A stretch of DNA of 40,255 nt, from NCBI RefSeq assembly GCF_002087075.1, contig NZ_MWSM01000001.1, forward strand, positions 59,634 through 99,888, given 5' to 3'. Origin of the DNA: Streptococcus pseudopneumoniae ATCC BAA-960 = CCUG 49455. GTDB taxonomy: Bacteria > Bacillota > Bacilli > Lactobacillales > Streptococcaceae. Under the pieces are notes generated by a model. The model did not search any database. It was not told the origin of the DNA and saw only the letters and a program-made list of their open reading frames with translations. Within the stretch, counting starts at the first letter, position 1, and every line of letters begins with the position of its first letter. Shown piece by piece: positions 15,653 to 24,266 of the stretch. Both the position numbers and the translations under genes were made by a program.

Positions 15653-16343
15653 ACGTGTATTGATTACGGGAGTGAGTTCAGGGATCGGCCTAGCTCAGGC
15701 TCGACTCTTTTTAGAGAAGGGCTTTCAAGTTTATGGAGTGGATAAAGGTGAAAATCCACTATTACAGGGTGATTTCCACTTTCTACAGAGAGATTTGACC
15801 TTGAACTTGGAACCTATTTTTGACTGGTGTCCTCAGGTAGATATTTTGTGTAATACTGCAGGAGTTTTGGATGATTATAAAACCCTATTGGAACAATCAG
15901 CGCAGGACATTCAAGAGATTTTTGAAATTAACTACATGACTCCTGTTGAGTTGACTCGGTATTATTTGACACAAATGCTGGAAAATAAAAAGGGAATCAT
16001 CATCAATATGTGTTCCATTGCTTCTAGCCTAGCAGGTGGAGGTGGTCACGCCTATACTTCCTCTAAGCATGCCTTGGCTGGCTTTACCAAGCAGTTGGCT
16101 CTAGACTATGCTGAAGCTGGGATTCAGGTCTTTGGTATCGCTCCAGGAGCAGTCAAGACAGCTATGACCTCTGCAGATTTTGAGCCAGGTGGATTGGCTG
16201 ACTGGGTTGCTAGTGAAACACCAATCAAGCGCTGGATTGAACCAGAGGAAGTGGCAGAAGTCAGTCTCTTTTTGGCCAGTGGTAAGGTATCTGTCATGCA
16301 GGGTCAAATTCTGACAATAGATGGTGGCTGGTCTTTGAAGTAG
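15645..16343 (+). CDS. Short-chain dehydrogenase/reductase
   Basis: A 232-residue classical SDR. It has the NAD(P)-binding ITGVSSGIGLAQARLF (residues 7-22), CNTAGVLD (NNAG equivalent), catalytic Ser in INMCSIASSLAGGGG, Tyr-Lys in YTSSKHALAGFTKQLALDY, IAPGAVKTAM and a C-terminal GQILTIDGGWSLK. It resembles FabG but the true fatty-acid fabG of streptococci is in the fab cluster, so a different hydroxyl or keto substrate is likely. It starts inside the preceding gene, consistent with coupled translation, and the Nudix gene follows ten bases after its stop. Confidence 0.9.
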   Translation: MTRRVLITGVSSGIGLAQARLFLEKGFQVYGVDKGENPLLQGDFHFLQRDLTLNLEPIFDWCPQVDILCNTAGVLDDYKTLLEQSAQDIQEIFEINYMTPVELTRYYLTQMLENKKGIIINMCSIASSLAGGGGHAYTSSKHALAGFTKQLALDYAEAGIQVFGIAPGAVKTAMTSADFEPGGLADWVASETPIKRWIEPEEVAEVSLFLASGKVSVMQGQILTIDGGWSLK

Positions 16344-16353
16344 GAGGATTTGG

Positions 16354-16833
16354 ATGGAAATCAAAAGACACTTTGGAGTCTACGCTGTTTGCTTAGAAAA
16401 TGGGAAGTTACTCTGCATTGAAAAAACGAGAGGCCCTTATCAACATCGGTATGATCTACCTGGAGGCAGTCAGCAACTTGGTGAAGGACTGACGGAAACG
16501 CTGACTAGAGAAGTTATGGAAGAGACGGGATTTACTGTTAGAAGCTACTCTAATCCTCGAATCTACGATGTTTTCGTCAGAGAAGAGTTAACAAATTTTA
16601 TGGTTCACCATGTCATGGCCTTGTATGATGTTGAAATGAATGAGAGTGCACCTCAAGTTACGACTTCGGAAGCTGTGTCTGATGGTGCGAATGATTCACT
16701 TGGATATATTTGGATGGATATTCAAGAGATTACAGAAGAAAATGCATCGCCATTAGTCTCGAAGGTTAAGTCTGAATTATTAGGATTTCCAGAACTGGAC
16801 AAGACTTCTTACATGAATTGGAAGGTGAAGTAG
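16354..16833 (+). CDS. Nudix hydrolase
   Basis: 159 residues with a complete Nudix box: GGSQQLGEGLTETLTREVMEETGF fits G-x5-E-x7-REU-x-EE-x-GU (about residues 34-57). Such enzymes hydrolyse nucleoside diphosphates linked to another group (for example NDP-sugars, oxidised nucleotides or ADP-ribose); the substrate here cannot be told from sequence. Preceded by AGGAGG, ten bases after the SDR gene and eight before the GNAT gene, in one operon. Co-occurrence with a Tad2-like nucleotide-binding family is notable but proves nothing about a shared substrate. Confidence 0.92.
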   Translation: MEIKRHFGVYAVCLENGKLLCIEKTRGPYQHRYDLPGGSQQLGEGLTETLTREVMEETGFTVRSYSNPRIYDVFVREELTNFMVHHVMALYDVEMNESAPQVTTSEAVSDGANDSLGYIWMDIQEITEENASPLVSKVKSELLGFPELDKTSYMNWKVK

Positions 16834-16840
16834 AGGGATA

Positions 16841-17569
16841 ATGGAACTATTTAAAACATGGAAGAAAAATATGGTTCTCTATGGTCTTAAATCTCAAATT
16901 GGAACTGTCTACCGAAACAATGATAGGACAACAAGCTTTTATGATGTTGGGAATTTTCTATACCTAGCAGGGGAGTTGGATTCCAGATTTTGGGAAGATT
17001 TTGTTAGAAAATATGGTTTAGATTATAAGATTATTATTTCAGAAAATACTAATTGGCAAGATTTTCTGCATCGAAAAGTGGGGCTAAATTCTTTTACTCG
17101 CTATTCTTTTAAAGATAAGGCAAATTTTCAAGTTGAATTTTTAAATAATCTAGTTACTCATTTAGAGGAAGGTTACAATATTGTGCCTATTGATAATCAT
17201 ATTTATAACTGCTTTTCTACGGAAGAATGGTCACAGGATTTACAGGGGGATTTTGAGTCCTATCAGGATTTTGTTTTAAAAGGTGGATTTGGCTTTGTGA
17301 TTCTTAAAAATAATGAACTGATTGCTGGGATTTCCTCAGGGTTAGTTTACCGTAAAGCAGTTGAAGTGGAAGTTGCAACTAGACCAAACGAACAAGGGAA
17401 TGGATTTGCTAAAAAGCTTGGTGCTGCAATGATTCTAGAGAGTTTAAATAGAGATATGTTTCCACTTTGGGATGCTCATAATGAGGCTTCCAAAAAAGTA
17501 GCAGAATTTTTAGGATATGAGTTATCTGAACCTTATGAATCTTTTGAACTAGAGGAAATTTTGAGATAA
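16841..17569 (+). CDS. GNAT-fold acetyltransferase
   Basis: 242 residues. The C-terminal half carries a GNAT core: GFGFVILKNNELIAGISSG, the beta4-alpha3 acetyl-CoA region VEVEVATRPNEQGNGFAKKLGAAMI (Q/R-x-x-G-x-G/A variant QGNGFA) and AHNEASKKVAEFLGYEL. The N-terminal 110 residues are a separate domain. This matches the GNAT_acetyltran family (PF12746) as I recall it. It likely acetylates a small molecule; the target is unknown. It follows the Nudix gene by seven bases. Confidence 0.85.
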   Translation: MELFKTWKKNMVLYGLKSQIGTVYRNNDRTTSFYDVGNFLYLAGELDSRFWEDFVRKYGLDYKIIISENTNWQDFLHRKVGLNSFTRYSFKDKANFQVEFLNNLVTHLEEGYNIVPIDNHIYNCFSTEEWSQDLQGDFESYQDFVLKGGFGFVILKNNELIAGISSGLVYRKAVEVEVATRPNEQGNGFAKKLGAAMILESLNRDMFPLWDAHNEASKKVAEFLGYELSEPYESFELEEILR

Positions 17570-17610
17570 TTATATATGATATTGTATCTTTTAAGACGAG
17601 GTGAATGGCT

Positions 17611-18480
17611 ATGAAAAATCAACTTGCCCTTAGTGGCGAAAAAATTCTTGAAAAAGTTTACCCCTAATTATTTCACCACGTCGGCATGATTCGTGGGGAA
17701 TATTTGTTGAGAGAGCTTAATCAAAACATCATATTAGCAAGTTGTCAGCAATTTGTAAAAGATTATCTAGAGACTATCTGCTCCCTGTACTCAGATGAAG
17801 AAGTTTGGTATCGTTTTACTGAATTAACGAATACAGAAGCCAATTGTTTAGTGGGGACTAAAGAGTTTTTTGACGAAGGGCATCCCTTGTTTGGCTATAG
17901 AGGAACTAGGCGTTTACTGGCGTGTTTGGATGAATTTCAGGCTGAAGCACATGTCGTTACAGAAGTTTATCAAACCAACTCCAATCTATCTCTTATCTTT
18001 CCTTTTGTCAATGATGCCGACCAATTAAAACAAGCTATTACAGTATTGCGTCAGTATGGCTTTACTGGGAAAGTCGGAACGATGATTGAATTACCGTCAG
18101 CGTATTTTGACTTATCTAGTATACTGGAAACGGGCATTTCAAAGATTGTAGTTGGAATGAATGATTTGACTTCCTTTGTTTTTGCGACTATGAGAAACAG
18201 TCAATGGCATGATATGGAAAGTCCAATAATGTTAGATATGCTAAGAGATATGCAGGATAAAGCAAGAAAGAACAAGATTGATTTTGCTGTAGCAGGCTAT
18301 CTGAATACTTCTTTCATACAAAAAATGAATCAGTTGGGGATCAAGTGCATTATCCACTACAGTTCTATTCCAGAGATTTTTGATTTAGAGATTGACCATC
18401 CAGATCATCTTAAACACATAAAAGAAGAAAGTAAAAAATTACAAAGGAGTACCCATGATACCGCAAGAAATGTGGAATAA
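17611..18480 (+). pseudogene. PEP-utilising TIM-barrel protein interrupted by an in-frame stop
   Basis: An ATG at 17611 with GAGGTG upstream encodes MKNQLALSGEKILEKVYP, then TAA at 17665-17667. The same frame continues at once with LFHHVGMIRGEYLLREL and stays open to 18480, so a single nonsense change (for example CAA to TAA) splits a gene of about 290 codons. The long part has the PEP-synthase/pyruvate-phosphate-dikinase barrel motifs HPLFGYRGTRRLL, LIFPFVNDADQL, GTMIELPSAYF and VVGMNDLTSFVF. ATP-grasp and phosphohistidine domains are absent, so it is barrel-only. ATG 17686 could restart translation but has no Shine-Dalgarno. It overlaps the next broken gene by 26 bases. Confidence 0.82.
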
Positions 18481-18894
18481 ATACAAGCAAATCAATCCTT
18501 TGATCGGAGATGAAATCGATGCTTGGGCTTTTGGAGTTGAACCAGATCTTTTAGCGGATTTGGTGTTTAAAGGAAAAAAGACAGAACAGCATCAGCCTAT
18601 GACCTCTATGTACTAGAAGACGAACCACTTCCCCAAGTAGGGACCTTCGATATCATTTTAGATAGTCAAAATCAGTCTGTCTGCATTGTCGAAATTACAA
18701 AGGTTTCTGTTGAACTCTTCAATCAAGTTTCTGCGCAACATGCCTTTAAGGAAGGTGAGGGAGACAAATCACTTGCCTATTGGCGCCAGGTTCATGAGGA
18801 TTTTTTCAGAGACTGCTTGGGTGAAGCAGGATTGACTTTTACACCTGAAAGCAAGGTTGTTTTAGAAGAATTTCGCAAGGTCTACCCACTGTAG
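18455..18894 (+). pseudogene. ASCH-domain protein, frameshifted
   Basis: An ATG at 18455 behind AAAGGAG encodes MIPQEMWNKYKQINPLIGDE...DLVFKGKKT, then the frame fails after 18584 and stops at a TAG near 18616. One base inserted there (ACAGAACAG to ACAGCAACAG) restores KKTATASAYDLYVLEDEPLPQVG, the ASCH signature, and the frame then runs to TAG 18892-18894 with ICIVEITKV-like and DKSLAYWRQVHEDFF motifs. The intact product would have about 146 residues. ASCH domains are RNA-binding, PUA-like, and some are nucleoside or acetylcytidine hydrolases. As written only a truncated peptide is made. Confidence 0.85.
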
Positions 18895-18955
18895 ACTATT
18901 AGAAGGAAGAAAGTTTTGGAAATCGCTGTCCAATCCTTTTTTCTCAAGCAAAATA

Positions 18956-18964
18956 TGATATAAT
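18956..18964 (+). promoter_or_regulatory. pepN promoter, extended -10
   Basis: TGATATAAT at 18956-18964, 53 bases before the start codon; no good -35 box. Confidence 0.7.
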
Positions 18965-19016
18965 AAGTTTGTTTGAAGAAGAGCAGCAGCTCTTAAACTT
19001 AGAATAGGAGAAAACT

Positions 19017-21563
19017 ATGCAAGCAGTTGAACATTTTATTAAGCAATTTGTTCCTGAACATTATGATTTATTTTTAGATTTGAGTCGTGAGACCAAGACT
19101 TTTTCTGGGAAAGTGACCATCACTGGTCAAGCACAGAGTGACTGCATCTCCCTCCACCAAAAAGATTTGGAAATCACCTCTGTAGAAGTTGCAGGTCAAG
19201 CTCGTCCATTTACAGTTGACCATGACAATGAAGCCCTTCATATCGAATTGGCTGAGGCTGGTCAAGTTGAATTGGTTCTTGCCTTTTCTGGTAAAATTAC
19301 AGACAACATGACAGGGATTTACCCTTCTTATTATACAGTTGATGGAGTCAAGAAGGAGGTCTTGTCTACTCAGTTCGAGAGCCATTTTGCGCGCGAAGCT
19401 TTCCCATGTGTGGATGAGCCTGAAGCCAAAGCAACTTTTGACCTCTCTCTTCGCTTTGACCAAGCAGAAGGTGAATTGGCCTTGTCAAACATGCCAGAAA
19501 TCGATGTTGAAAACCGTAAGGAAACAGGTATCTGGAAGTTTGAGACAACACCTCGCATGTCTTCTTACTTGTTGGCCTTTGTTGCTGGTGATTTGCAAGG
19601 GGTGACCGCTAAAACTAAAAATGGTACCCTGGTAGGTGTCTACTCAACCAAAGCACATCCACTTTCAAATCTTGATTTCTCACTGGATATCGCTGTTCGC
19701 TCTATCGAGTTTTACGAAGATTACTATGGAGTTAAGTACCCAATTCCTCAATCTCTCCACATCGCCCTTCCTGACTTCTCAGCTGGTGCTATGGAAAACT
19801 GGGGTCTGGTGACCTACCGTGAAGTTTACTTGGTTGTCGATGAGAACTCTACATTTGCTAGCCGTCAACAAGTTGCCCTTGTTGTGGCCCATGAATTGGC
19901 TCACCAATGGTTTGGGAACCTCGTGACTATGAAATGGTGGGATGACCTTTGGCTCAATGAAAGTTTCGCTAATATGATGGAATACGTCTGTGTGGATACC
20001 ATCGAACCAAGCTGGAATATCTTTGAAGATTTCCAAACAGGTGGAGTACCTCTTGCTCTTGAACGTGACGCTACTGATGGCGTTCAGTCTGTCCACGTCG
20101 AAGTTAAACATCCAGATGAAATCAATACACTCTTTGACGGCGCTATCGTCTATGCCAAAGGAAGCCGTCTCATGCACATGCTTCGCCGTTGGCTAGGAGA
20201 TGCTGATTTTGCTAAAGGTTTGCACGCCTACTTTGAAAAACACCAATACAGCAACACCATTGGTAGTGACCTTTGGGATGCCCTTGGTCAAGCGTCAGGA
20301 CGTGATGTCGCAGCCTTCATGGATTCTTGGTTGGAACAGCCTGGTTACCCAGTTCTTACTGTCAAAGTTGAAAATGATGTCTTGAAGATTTCACAAAAAC
20401 AATTCTTCATCGGTGAGAACGAAGACAAGAACCGTCTCTGGGTGGTGCCACTCAATAGCAACTGGAAAGGCTTGCCTGATACACTCGAAACTGAAAGTAT
20501 CGAAATCCCTGGCTACGCAGCTCTTCTTGCTGAAAATGAAGGAGCTCTTCGTCTCAACACTGAAAATACTGCCCACTATATTACCGACTATCAAGGAGAC
20601 TTGTTAGAAGCTGTTCTTGCTGAGCTAGAGACACTTGATAACACAAGCAAACTGCAAATTGTTCAAGAACGTCGTTTGTTGGCTGAGGCAGGGCACATTT
20701 CTTATGCAGACTTGCTTCCAGTTCTTGATAAACTTGCTAAGGAAGAGTCTTATCTGGTGGTTTCAGCTGTTTCTCAAGTGATTTCAGCCCTTGAGCGCTT
20801 TATTGATGAAGGAACGGATGCTGAAACAGCCTTCAAAGGACTGGTTGCTAAATTGGCTCGTCATAATTATGACCGTCTTGGTTTTGAAGCTAAAGACGGA
20901 GAATCAGATGAGGATGAATTGGTTCGTCAGCTGGCTGTTTCGATGATGATTCGCTCAAATGATGCAGAAGCTAGTCAAGTCGCTAGCCAAATCTTCGCAA
21001 CACACAAGGAGAATCTTGCAGGACTCCCAGCAGCTATTCGCTCACAAGTTCTGATTAATGAGATGAAACATCATGAGACTAAAGACTTGTTAGCACTTTA
21101 TCTTGATACTTATACTCACGCAACAGATGCTGTCTTTAAACGCCAGTTGGCAGCAGCTCTTGCATACAGTACAGATGCGGATAATATCCAAAACTTGATT
21201 GCTGCTTGGAAGGACAAATTTGTGGTCAAACCACAGGACTTGTCTGCTTGGTATTACCAATTCCTAGCTCATCAAGCAACTCAGAAAACAGCTTGGTCTT
21301 GGGCGCGTGAAAACTGGGCTTGGATTAAGGCAGCCCTTGGTGGAGATATGAGCTTTGATAGCTTTGTTATCCTTCCTGCTCATGTATTTAAGACTCAGCA
21401 ACGCTTGGCAGAGTACAAGGAATTCTTTGAGCCACAACTTTCTGACCTTGCTCTTAGCCGTAACATCGGCATGGGAATCAAGGAAATTGCAGCGCGTGTT
21501 GACTTGATTAACCGTGAAAAAGCTGCAGTCGAAGCAGTTGTTCTTCAATACGGAAATGCATAA
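19017..21563 (+). CDS. pepN: Aminopeptidase N (M1 family lysyl aminopeptidase)
   Basis: 848 residues, the normal size for lactic acid bacterial PepN. The exopeptidase motif GAMEN is at residues 257-261, and the zinc site is HELAH (292-296) plus Glu 315 in WLNESFAN. An ERAP1-like helical C-terminal domain follows. This cytosolic zinc enzyme removes N-terminal residues from peptides taken up by oligopeptide transporters. It starts at ATG 19017 after AGGAG. Codon use is that of a highly expressed gene. It is monocistronic with its own promoter and a strong terminator before ciaR. Confidence 0.97.
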   Translation: MQAVEHFIKQFVPEHYDLFLDLSRETKTFSGKVTITGQAQSDCISLHQKDLEITSVEVAGQARPFTVDHDNEALHIELAEAGQVELVLAFSGKITDNMTGIYPSYYTVDGVKKEVLSTQFESHFAREAFPCVDEPEAKATFDLSLRFDQAEGELALSNMPEIDVENRKETGIWKFETTPRMSSYLLAFVAGDLQGVTAKTKNGTLVGVYSTKAHPLSNLDFSLDIAVRSIEFYEDYYGVKYPIPQSLHIALPDFSAGAMENWGLVTYREVYLVVDENSTFASRQQVALVVAHELAHQWFGNLVTMKWWDDLWLNESFANMMEYVCVDTIEPSWNIFEDFQTGGVPLALERDATDGVQSVHVEVKHPDEINTLFDGAIVYAKGSRLMHMLRRWLGDADFAKGLHAYFEKHQYSNTIGSDLWDALGQASGRDVAAFMDSWLEQPGYPVLTVKVENDVLKISQKQFFIGENEDKNRLWVVPLNSNWKGLPDTLETESIEIPGYAALLAENEGALRLNTENTAHYITDYQGDLLEAVLAELETLDNTSKLQIVQERRLLAEAGHISYADLLPVLDKLAKEESYLVVSAVSQVISALERFIDEGTDAETAFKGLVAKLARHNYDRLGFEAKDGESDEDELVRQLAVSMMIRSNDAEASQVASQIFATHKENLAGLPAAIRSQVLINEMKHHETKDLLALYLDTYTHATDAVFKRQLAAALAYSTDADNIQNLIAAWKDKFVVKPQDLSAWYYQFLAHQATQKTAWSWARENWAWIKAALGGDMSFDSFVILPAHVFKTQQRLAEYKEFFEPQLSDLALSRNIGMGIKEIAARVDLINREKAAVEAVVLQYGNA

Positions 21564-21582
21564 ATAAGCCTAAAATAAAAAG

Positions 21583-21628
21583 AAAACTCAGCTATCTCAT
21601 GTAAAATGCAGAGAGTTGAGTTTTTTTT
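21583..21628 (+). terminator. pepN terminator
   Basis: AAAACTCA (21583-21590) pairs with TGAGTTTT (21617-21624), extended imperfectly inwards, followed by a T8 run. Confidence 0.85.
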
Positions 21629-21647
21629 AAGGCAAATTTGGTATAAT
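21626..21647 (+). promoter_or_regulatory. ciaRH promoter with a possible CiaR half site
   Basis: Extended -10 TGGTATAAT (21639-21647). TTTAAG (21626-21631), five bases, then TTTGGT resembles the known CiaR direct repeat TTTAAG-N5-TTTAAG with the second half degraded and overlapping the -10. Autoregulation of ciaR is known; assigning this site is inference. Confidence 0.55.
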
Positions 21648-21671
21648 GGTTTTAATAAGGAGGAGTTTCTC

Positions 21672-22346
21672 ATGATAAAAATCTTATTGGTTGAGGATGA
21701 CCTAGGTCTGTCAAATTCAGTATTTGACTTTTTAGACGATTTTGCGGATGTTATGCAGGTATTTGATGGTGAAGAAGGTCTCTACGAAGCTGAAAGTGGT
21801 GTCTATGACTTGATTTTGCTCGATTTGATGTTGCCAGAAAAAAATGGTTTCCAAGTCTTAAAAGAATTGCGTGAAAAGGGAATTACGACACCAGTTCTGA
21901 TCATGACCGCCAAGGAAAGTTTGGATGACAAGGGACATGGATTTGAACTGGGAGCGGATGATTATCTGACCAAGCCTTTCTACCTAGAAGAACTCAAAAT
22001 GCGGATTCAGGCCCTTCTCAAACGTTCAGGCAAGTTTAATGAAAATACGCTATCTTATGGAGATATTCTCATCAATTTATCAACAAATACCGTTAAGGTT
22101 GAAGATACTCCAGTCGAATTGCTGGGGAAAGAGTTCGATTTACTAGTTTATTTCCTTCAAAATCAAAATGTTATTTTGCCTAAGACGCAGATTTTTGATC
22201 GTCTATGGGGATTTGATAGTGACACAACGATTTCAGTTGTCGAAGTTTATGTTTCAAAAGTCCGTAAGAAATTAAAAGGAACCACTTTTGCAGATAATTT
22301 GCAAACCTTGCGCAGTGTTGGGTATATTTTAAAAGATGTTCAGTAA
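21672..22346 (+). CDS. ciaR: Response regulator CiaR
   Basis: 224 residues, OmpR/PhoB type: receiver domain with acidic pocket VEDD, phospho-acceptor Asp51 in [19 protein letters not shown] and the K of DDYLTKPF, then a winged-helix DNA-binding domain ending in [16 protein letters not shown] and [11 protein letters not shown] 21672 follows AAGGAGG; an upstream in-frame start in the promoter is not credible. CiaR controls HtrA, the csRNAs, competence and beta-lactam tolerance in pneumococci. It overlaps ciaH by 11 bases. Confidence 0.97.
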   Translation: MIKILLVEDDLGLSNSVFDFLDDFADVMQVFDGEEGLYEAESGVYDLILLDLMLPEKNGFQVLKELREKGITTPVLIMTAKESLDDKGHGFELGADDYLTKPFYLEELKMRIQALLKRSGKFNENTLSYGDILINLSTNTVKVEDTPVELLGKEFDLLVYFLQNQNVILPKTQIFDRLWGFDSDTTISVVEVYVSKVRKKLKGTTFADNLQTLRSVGYILKDVQ

Positions 22347-23670
22347 ACTAAAAAAAACATGGTATGCGGATGATTTTAGTTATTTTATCCGCAACTTTGG
22401 TGTCTTCACTCTGATTTTCTCTACCATGACTCTGATTATTTTACAGGTCATGCACTCGAGTCTCTATACTTCAGTGGATGATAAGCTCCACGTACTAAGT
22501 GAAAATCCTCAAGCAGTTATTCAACTGGCAGTGAATAGGGCAACAGAAGAGATTAAAGATTTAGAAAATGCTAGGGCGGACGCTAGTAAAGTAGAAATAA
22601 AACCTAATGTCAGTTCCAATACGGAAGTCATTCTCTTTGATAAGGACTTTACTCAACTTCTTTCTGGAAATCGATTTTTGGGCTTGGATAAGATTAGGTT
22701 AGAGAAAAAAGAACTAGGCCATATCTACCAGATTCAGGTTTTTAATAGCTATGGGCAGGAAGAAATCTATCGCATGATTTTGATGGAAACCAATATCAGT
22801 TCGGTTTCAACCAATATCAAGTATGCTGCTGTCTTGATAAATACCAGTCAGTTGGAGCAGGCCAGTCAAAAGCATGAGCAATTGATTGTCGTTGTGATGG
22901 TAAGTTTCTGGATTTTGTCTTTGCTTGCAAGTCTTTATCTAGCTCGGGTTAGTGTTCGACCCCTGCTTGAGAGCATGCAGAAGCAGCAGTCCTTTGTGGA
23001 AAATGCCAGTCATGAGTTACGGACTCCACTTGCAGTTTTGCAAAATCGCTTAGAGACCCTTTTCCGTAAGCCAGAAGCTACCATTATGGATGTGAGCGAA
23101 AGTATTGCATCGAGTTTGGAAGAAGTCCGAAATATGCGTTTTTTGACGACAAACTTGCTGAACTTAGCTCGGAGAGATGATGGGATTAAGCCGGAGCTTG
23201 CAGAAGTTCCAACTAGTTTTTTCAATACGACTTTCACAAACTATGAGATGATTGCTTCGGAAAATGATCGTGTCTTCCGTTTTGAAAATCGTATCCATCG
23301 TCCGATTGTCACAGACCAGCTTCTCTTGAAGCAGTTGATGACTATCCTATTTGATAATGCTGTCAAGTATACTGAAGAGGATGGTGAAATTGATTTTCTT
23401 ATCTCGGCGACCGATCGCAATCTGTATTTACTGGTTTCTGATAATGGAGTCGGTATTTCGACAGAAGATAAAAAGAAAATTTTTGATCGTTTTTATCGAG
23501 TGGACAAGGCTAGAACTCGTCAAAAAGGTGGTTTCGGTTTAGGATTATCTCTGGCCAAGCAAATTGTAGATGCGCTTAAAGGAACCATTACTGTTAAAGA
23601 TAATAAACCCAAGGGAACAATCTTTGAAGTGAAGATTGCCATCCACACACCATCGAAAAAGAAAAAATAA
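22336..23670 (+). CDS. ciaH: Sensor histidine kinase CiaH
   Basis: 444 residues. Two transmembrane helices (about 20-40 and 183-203) flank an extracytoplasmic sensor of about 140 residues. The H box [15 protein letters not shown] has His226, the N box is ILFDNAVKY, then DNGVGIS and [14 protein letters not shown]. Thr230, the residue changed in the classic cefotaxime-resistant ciaH mutant (T230P), is wild type here. It phosphorylates CiaR, although acetyl phosphate can also do so. The stop lies at the edge of the inverted-repeat element that supplies the terminator. Confidence 0.97.
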   Translation: MFSKLKKTWYADDFSYFIRNFGVFTLIFSTMTLIILQVMHSSLYTSVDDKLHVLSENPQAVIQLAVNRATEEIKDLENARADASKVEIKPNVSSNTEVILFDKDFTQLLSGNRFLGLDKIRLEKKELGHIYQIQVFNSYGQEEIYRMILMETNISSVSTNIKYAAVLINTSQLEQASQKHEQLIVVVMVSFWILSLLASLYLARVSVRPLLESMQKQQSFVENASHELRTPLAVLQNRLETLFRKPEATIMDVSESIASSLEEVRNMRFLTTNLLNLARRDDGIKPELAEVPTSFFNTTFTNYEMIASENDRVFRFENRIHRPIVTDQLLLKQLMTILFDNAVKYTEEDGEIDFLISATDRNLYLLVSDNGVGISTEDKKKIFDRFYRVDKARTRQKGGFGLGLSLAKQIVDALKGTITVKDNKPKGTIFEVKIAIHTPSKKKK

Positions 23671-23835
23671 AAAGAGTCTGGGGCAAAAGTCTAACCTTAA
23701 ATATAAAAAGCGAACAAAACAAGTTATCTGACACTCAGAATTCTGTTTTGTTCGCTTTTTTGTCTAATCTATCGATTTTAAAAACTTATAATAAAGAATT
23801 CCTAAAATCAAAATCCTTTTGTCCCAGACTCTTTT
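23670..23835. repeat. Inverted-repeat element with internal terminator (SPRITE-like)
   Basis: Outer arms AAAAGAGTCTGGGGCAAAAG (23670-23689) and its complement (23816-23835) match at 19 of 20 bases. Inside is the 17-bp perfect stem of 23705-23760. The 166-bp unit fills the whole gap between the converging ciaH and DUF3270-like genes. The layout resembles the terminator-like SPRITE repeats described in pneumococci; I cannot confirm membership without an alignment. Confidence 0.6.
23705..23760. terminator. Bidirectional terminator of ciaRH and the DUF3270-like gene
   Basis: AAAAAGCGAACAAAACA (23705-23721) pairs perfectly with 23744-23760 around a 22-nt loop, flanked by A and T runs on either side, for two converging genes. 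Confidence 0.9.
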
Positions 23836-23839
23836 GGAT

Positions 23840-24127
23840 TTATTTTCTACGTTTTCGTTTGATAATAGACCGTTGAACTTTTAAAACAAGTAAGCTGGAT
23901 CCGATTGCTGCGGCAAAGGCAAGAGCAGTTGATAATTTTAATGCTAAAAAGATAAAACTAAAGATAGCAATACAGATACAAAAAACAGCGATATTAACAA
24001 AAAATAAAATTTCTTTGAGATTGCTATCAGCTTGTGCTTCAGGTGTATAAGCTTGATAATGAGGAAGTTGTTGGTTTAATTCTTCTTGATAGTCTACCTC
24101 ATAGGATTGTAATTTTCTTGCGGGCAT
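23840..24127 (-). CDS. DUF3270-like small membrane protein
   Basis: 95 residues: a hydrophilic N-terminal half (MPARKLQSYEVDYQEELNQ...), two hydrophobic helices (about residues 44-65 and 68-88) separated by a short loop, and a basic tail QRSIIKRKRRK. A homologue sits beside ciaH in pneumococcal genomes. The start has AAGGAGAG upstream on the minus strand. Function unknown; monocistronic and convergent with ciaRH. Confidence 0.8.
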   Translation of the reverse strand: MPARKLQSYEVDYQEELNQQLPHYQAYTPEAQADSNLKEILFFVNIAVFCICIAIFSFIFLALKLSTALAFAAAIGSSLLVLKVQRSIIKRKRRK

Positions 24128-24250
24128 TATTCTCTCCTTAACAGTACATACCTATTTTATCATTTTTTCAGCAGAGAATTATTACAGAAAGGTTACAAAA
24201 AGAATAAAGTCCCTTTTCATTTTCAAAGCATGGCTGATTTTGGAGAAATG

Positions 24251-24259
24251 TGGTATAAT
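24251..24259 (+). promoter_or_regulatory. U32 peptidase promoter, extended -10 next to the start codon
   Basis: TGGTATAAT (24251-24259), then seven bases, then ATG 24267. The expected transcription start coincides with the start codon, so a leaderless mRNA is predicted. Confidence 0.7.
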
Positions 24260-24266
24260 TTTTCTT

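Noticed and set aside
23668..23839. Possible Cia-dependent small RNA between ciaH and the next gene
   Set aside because: No promoter with a CiaR repeat is visible; the structure is explained by the inverted-repeat terminator element.
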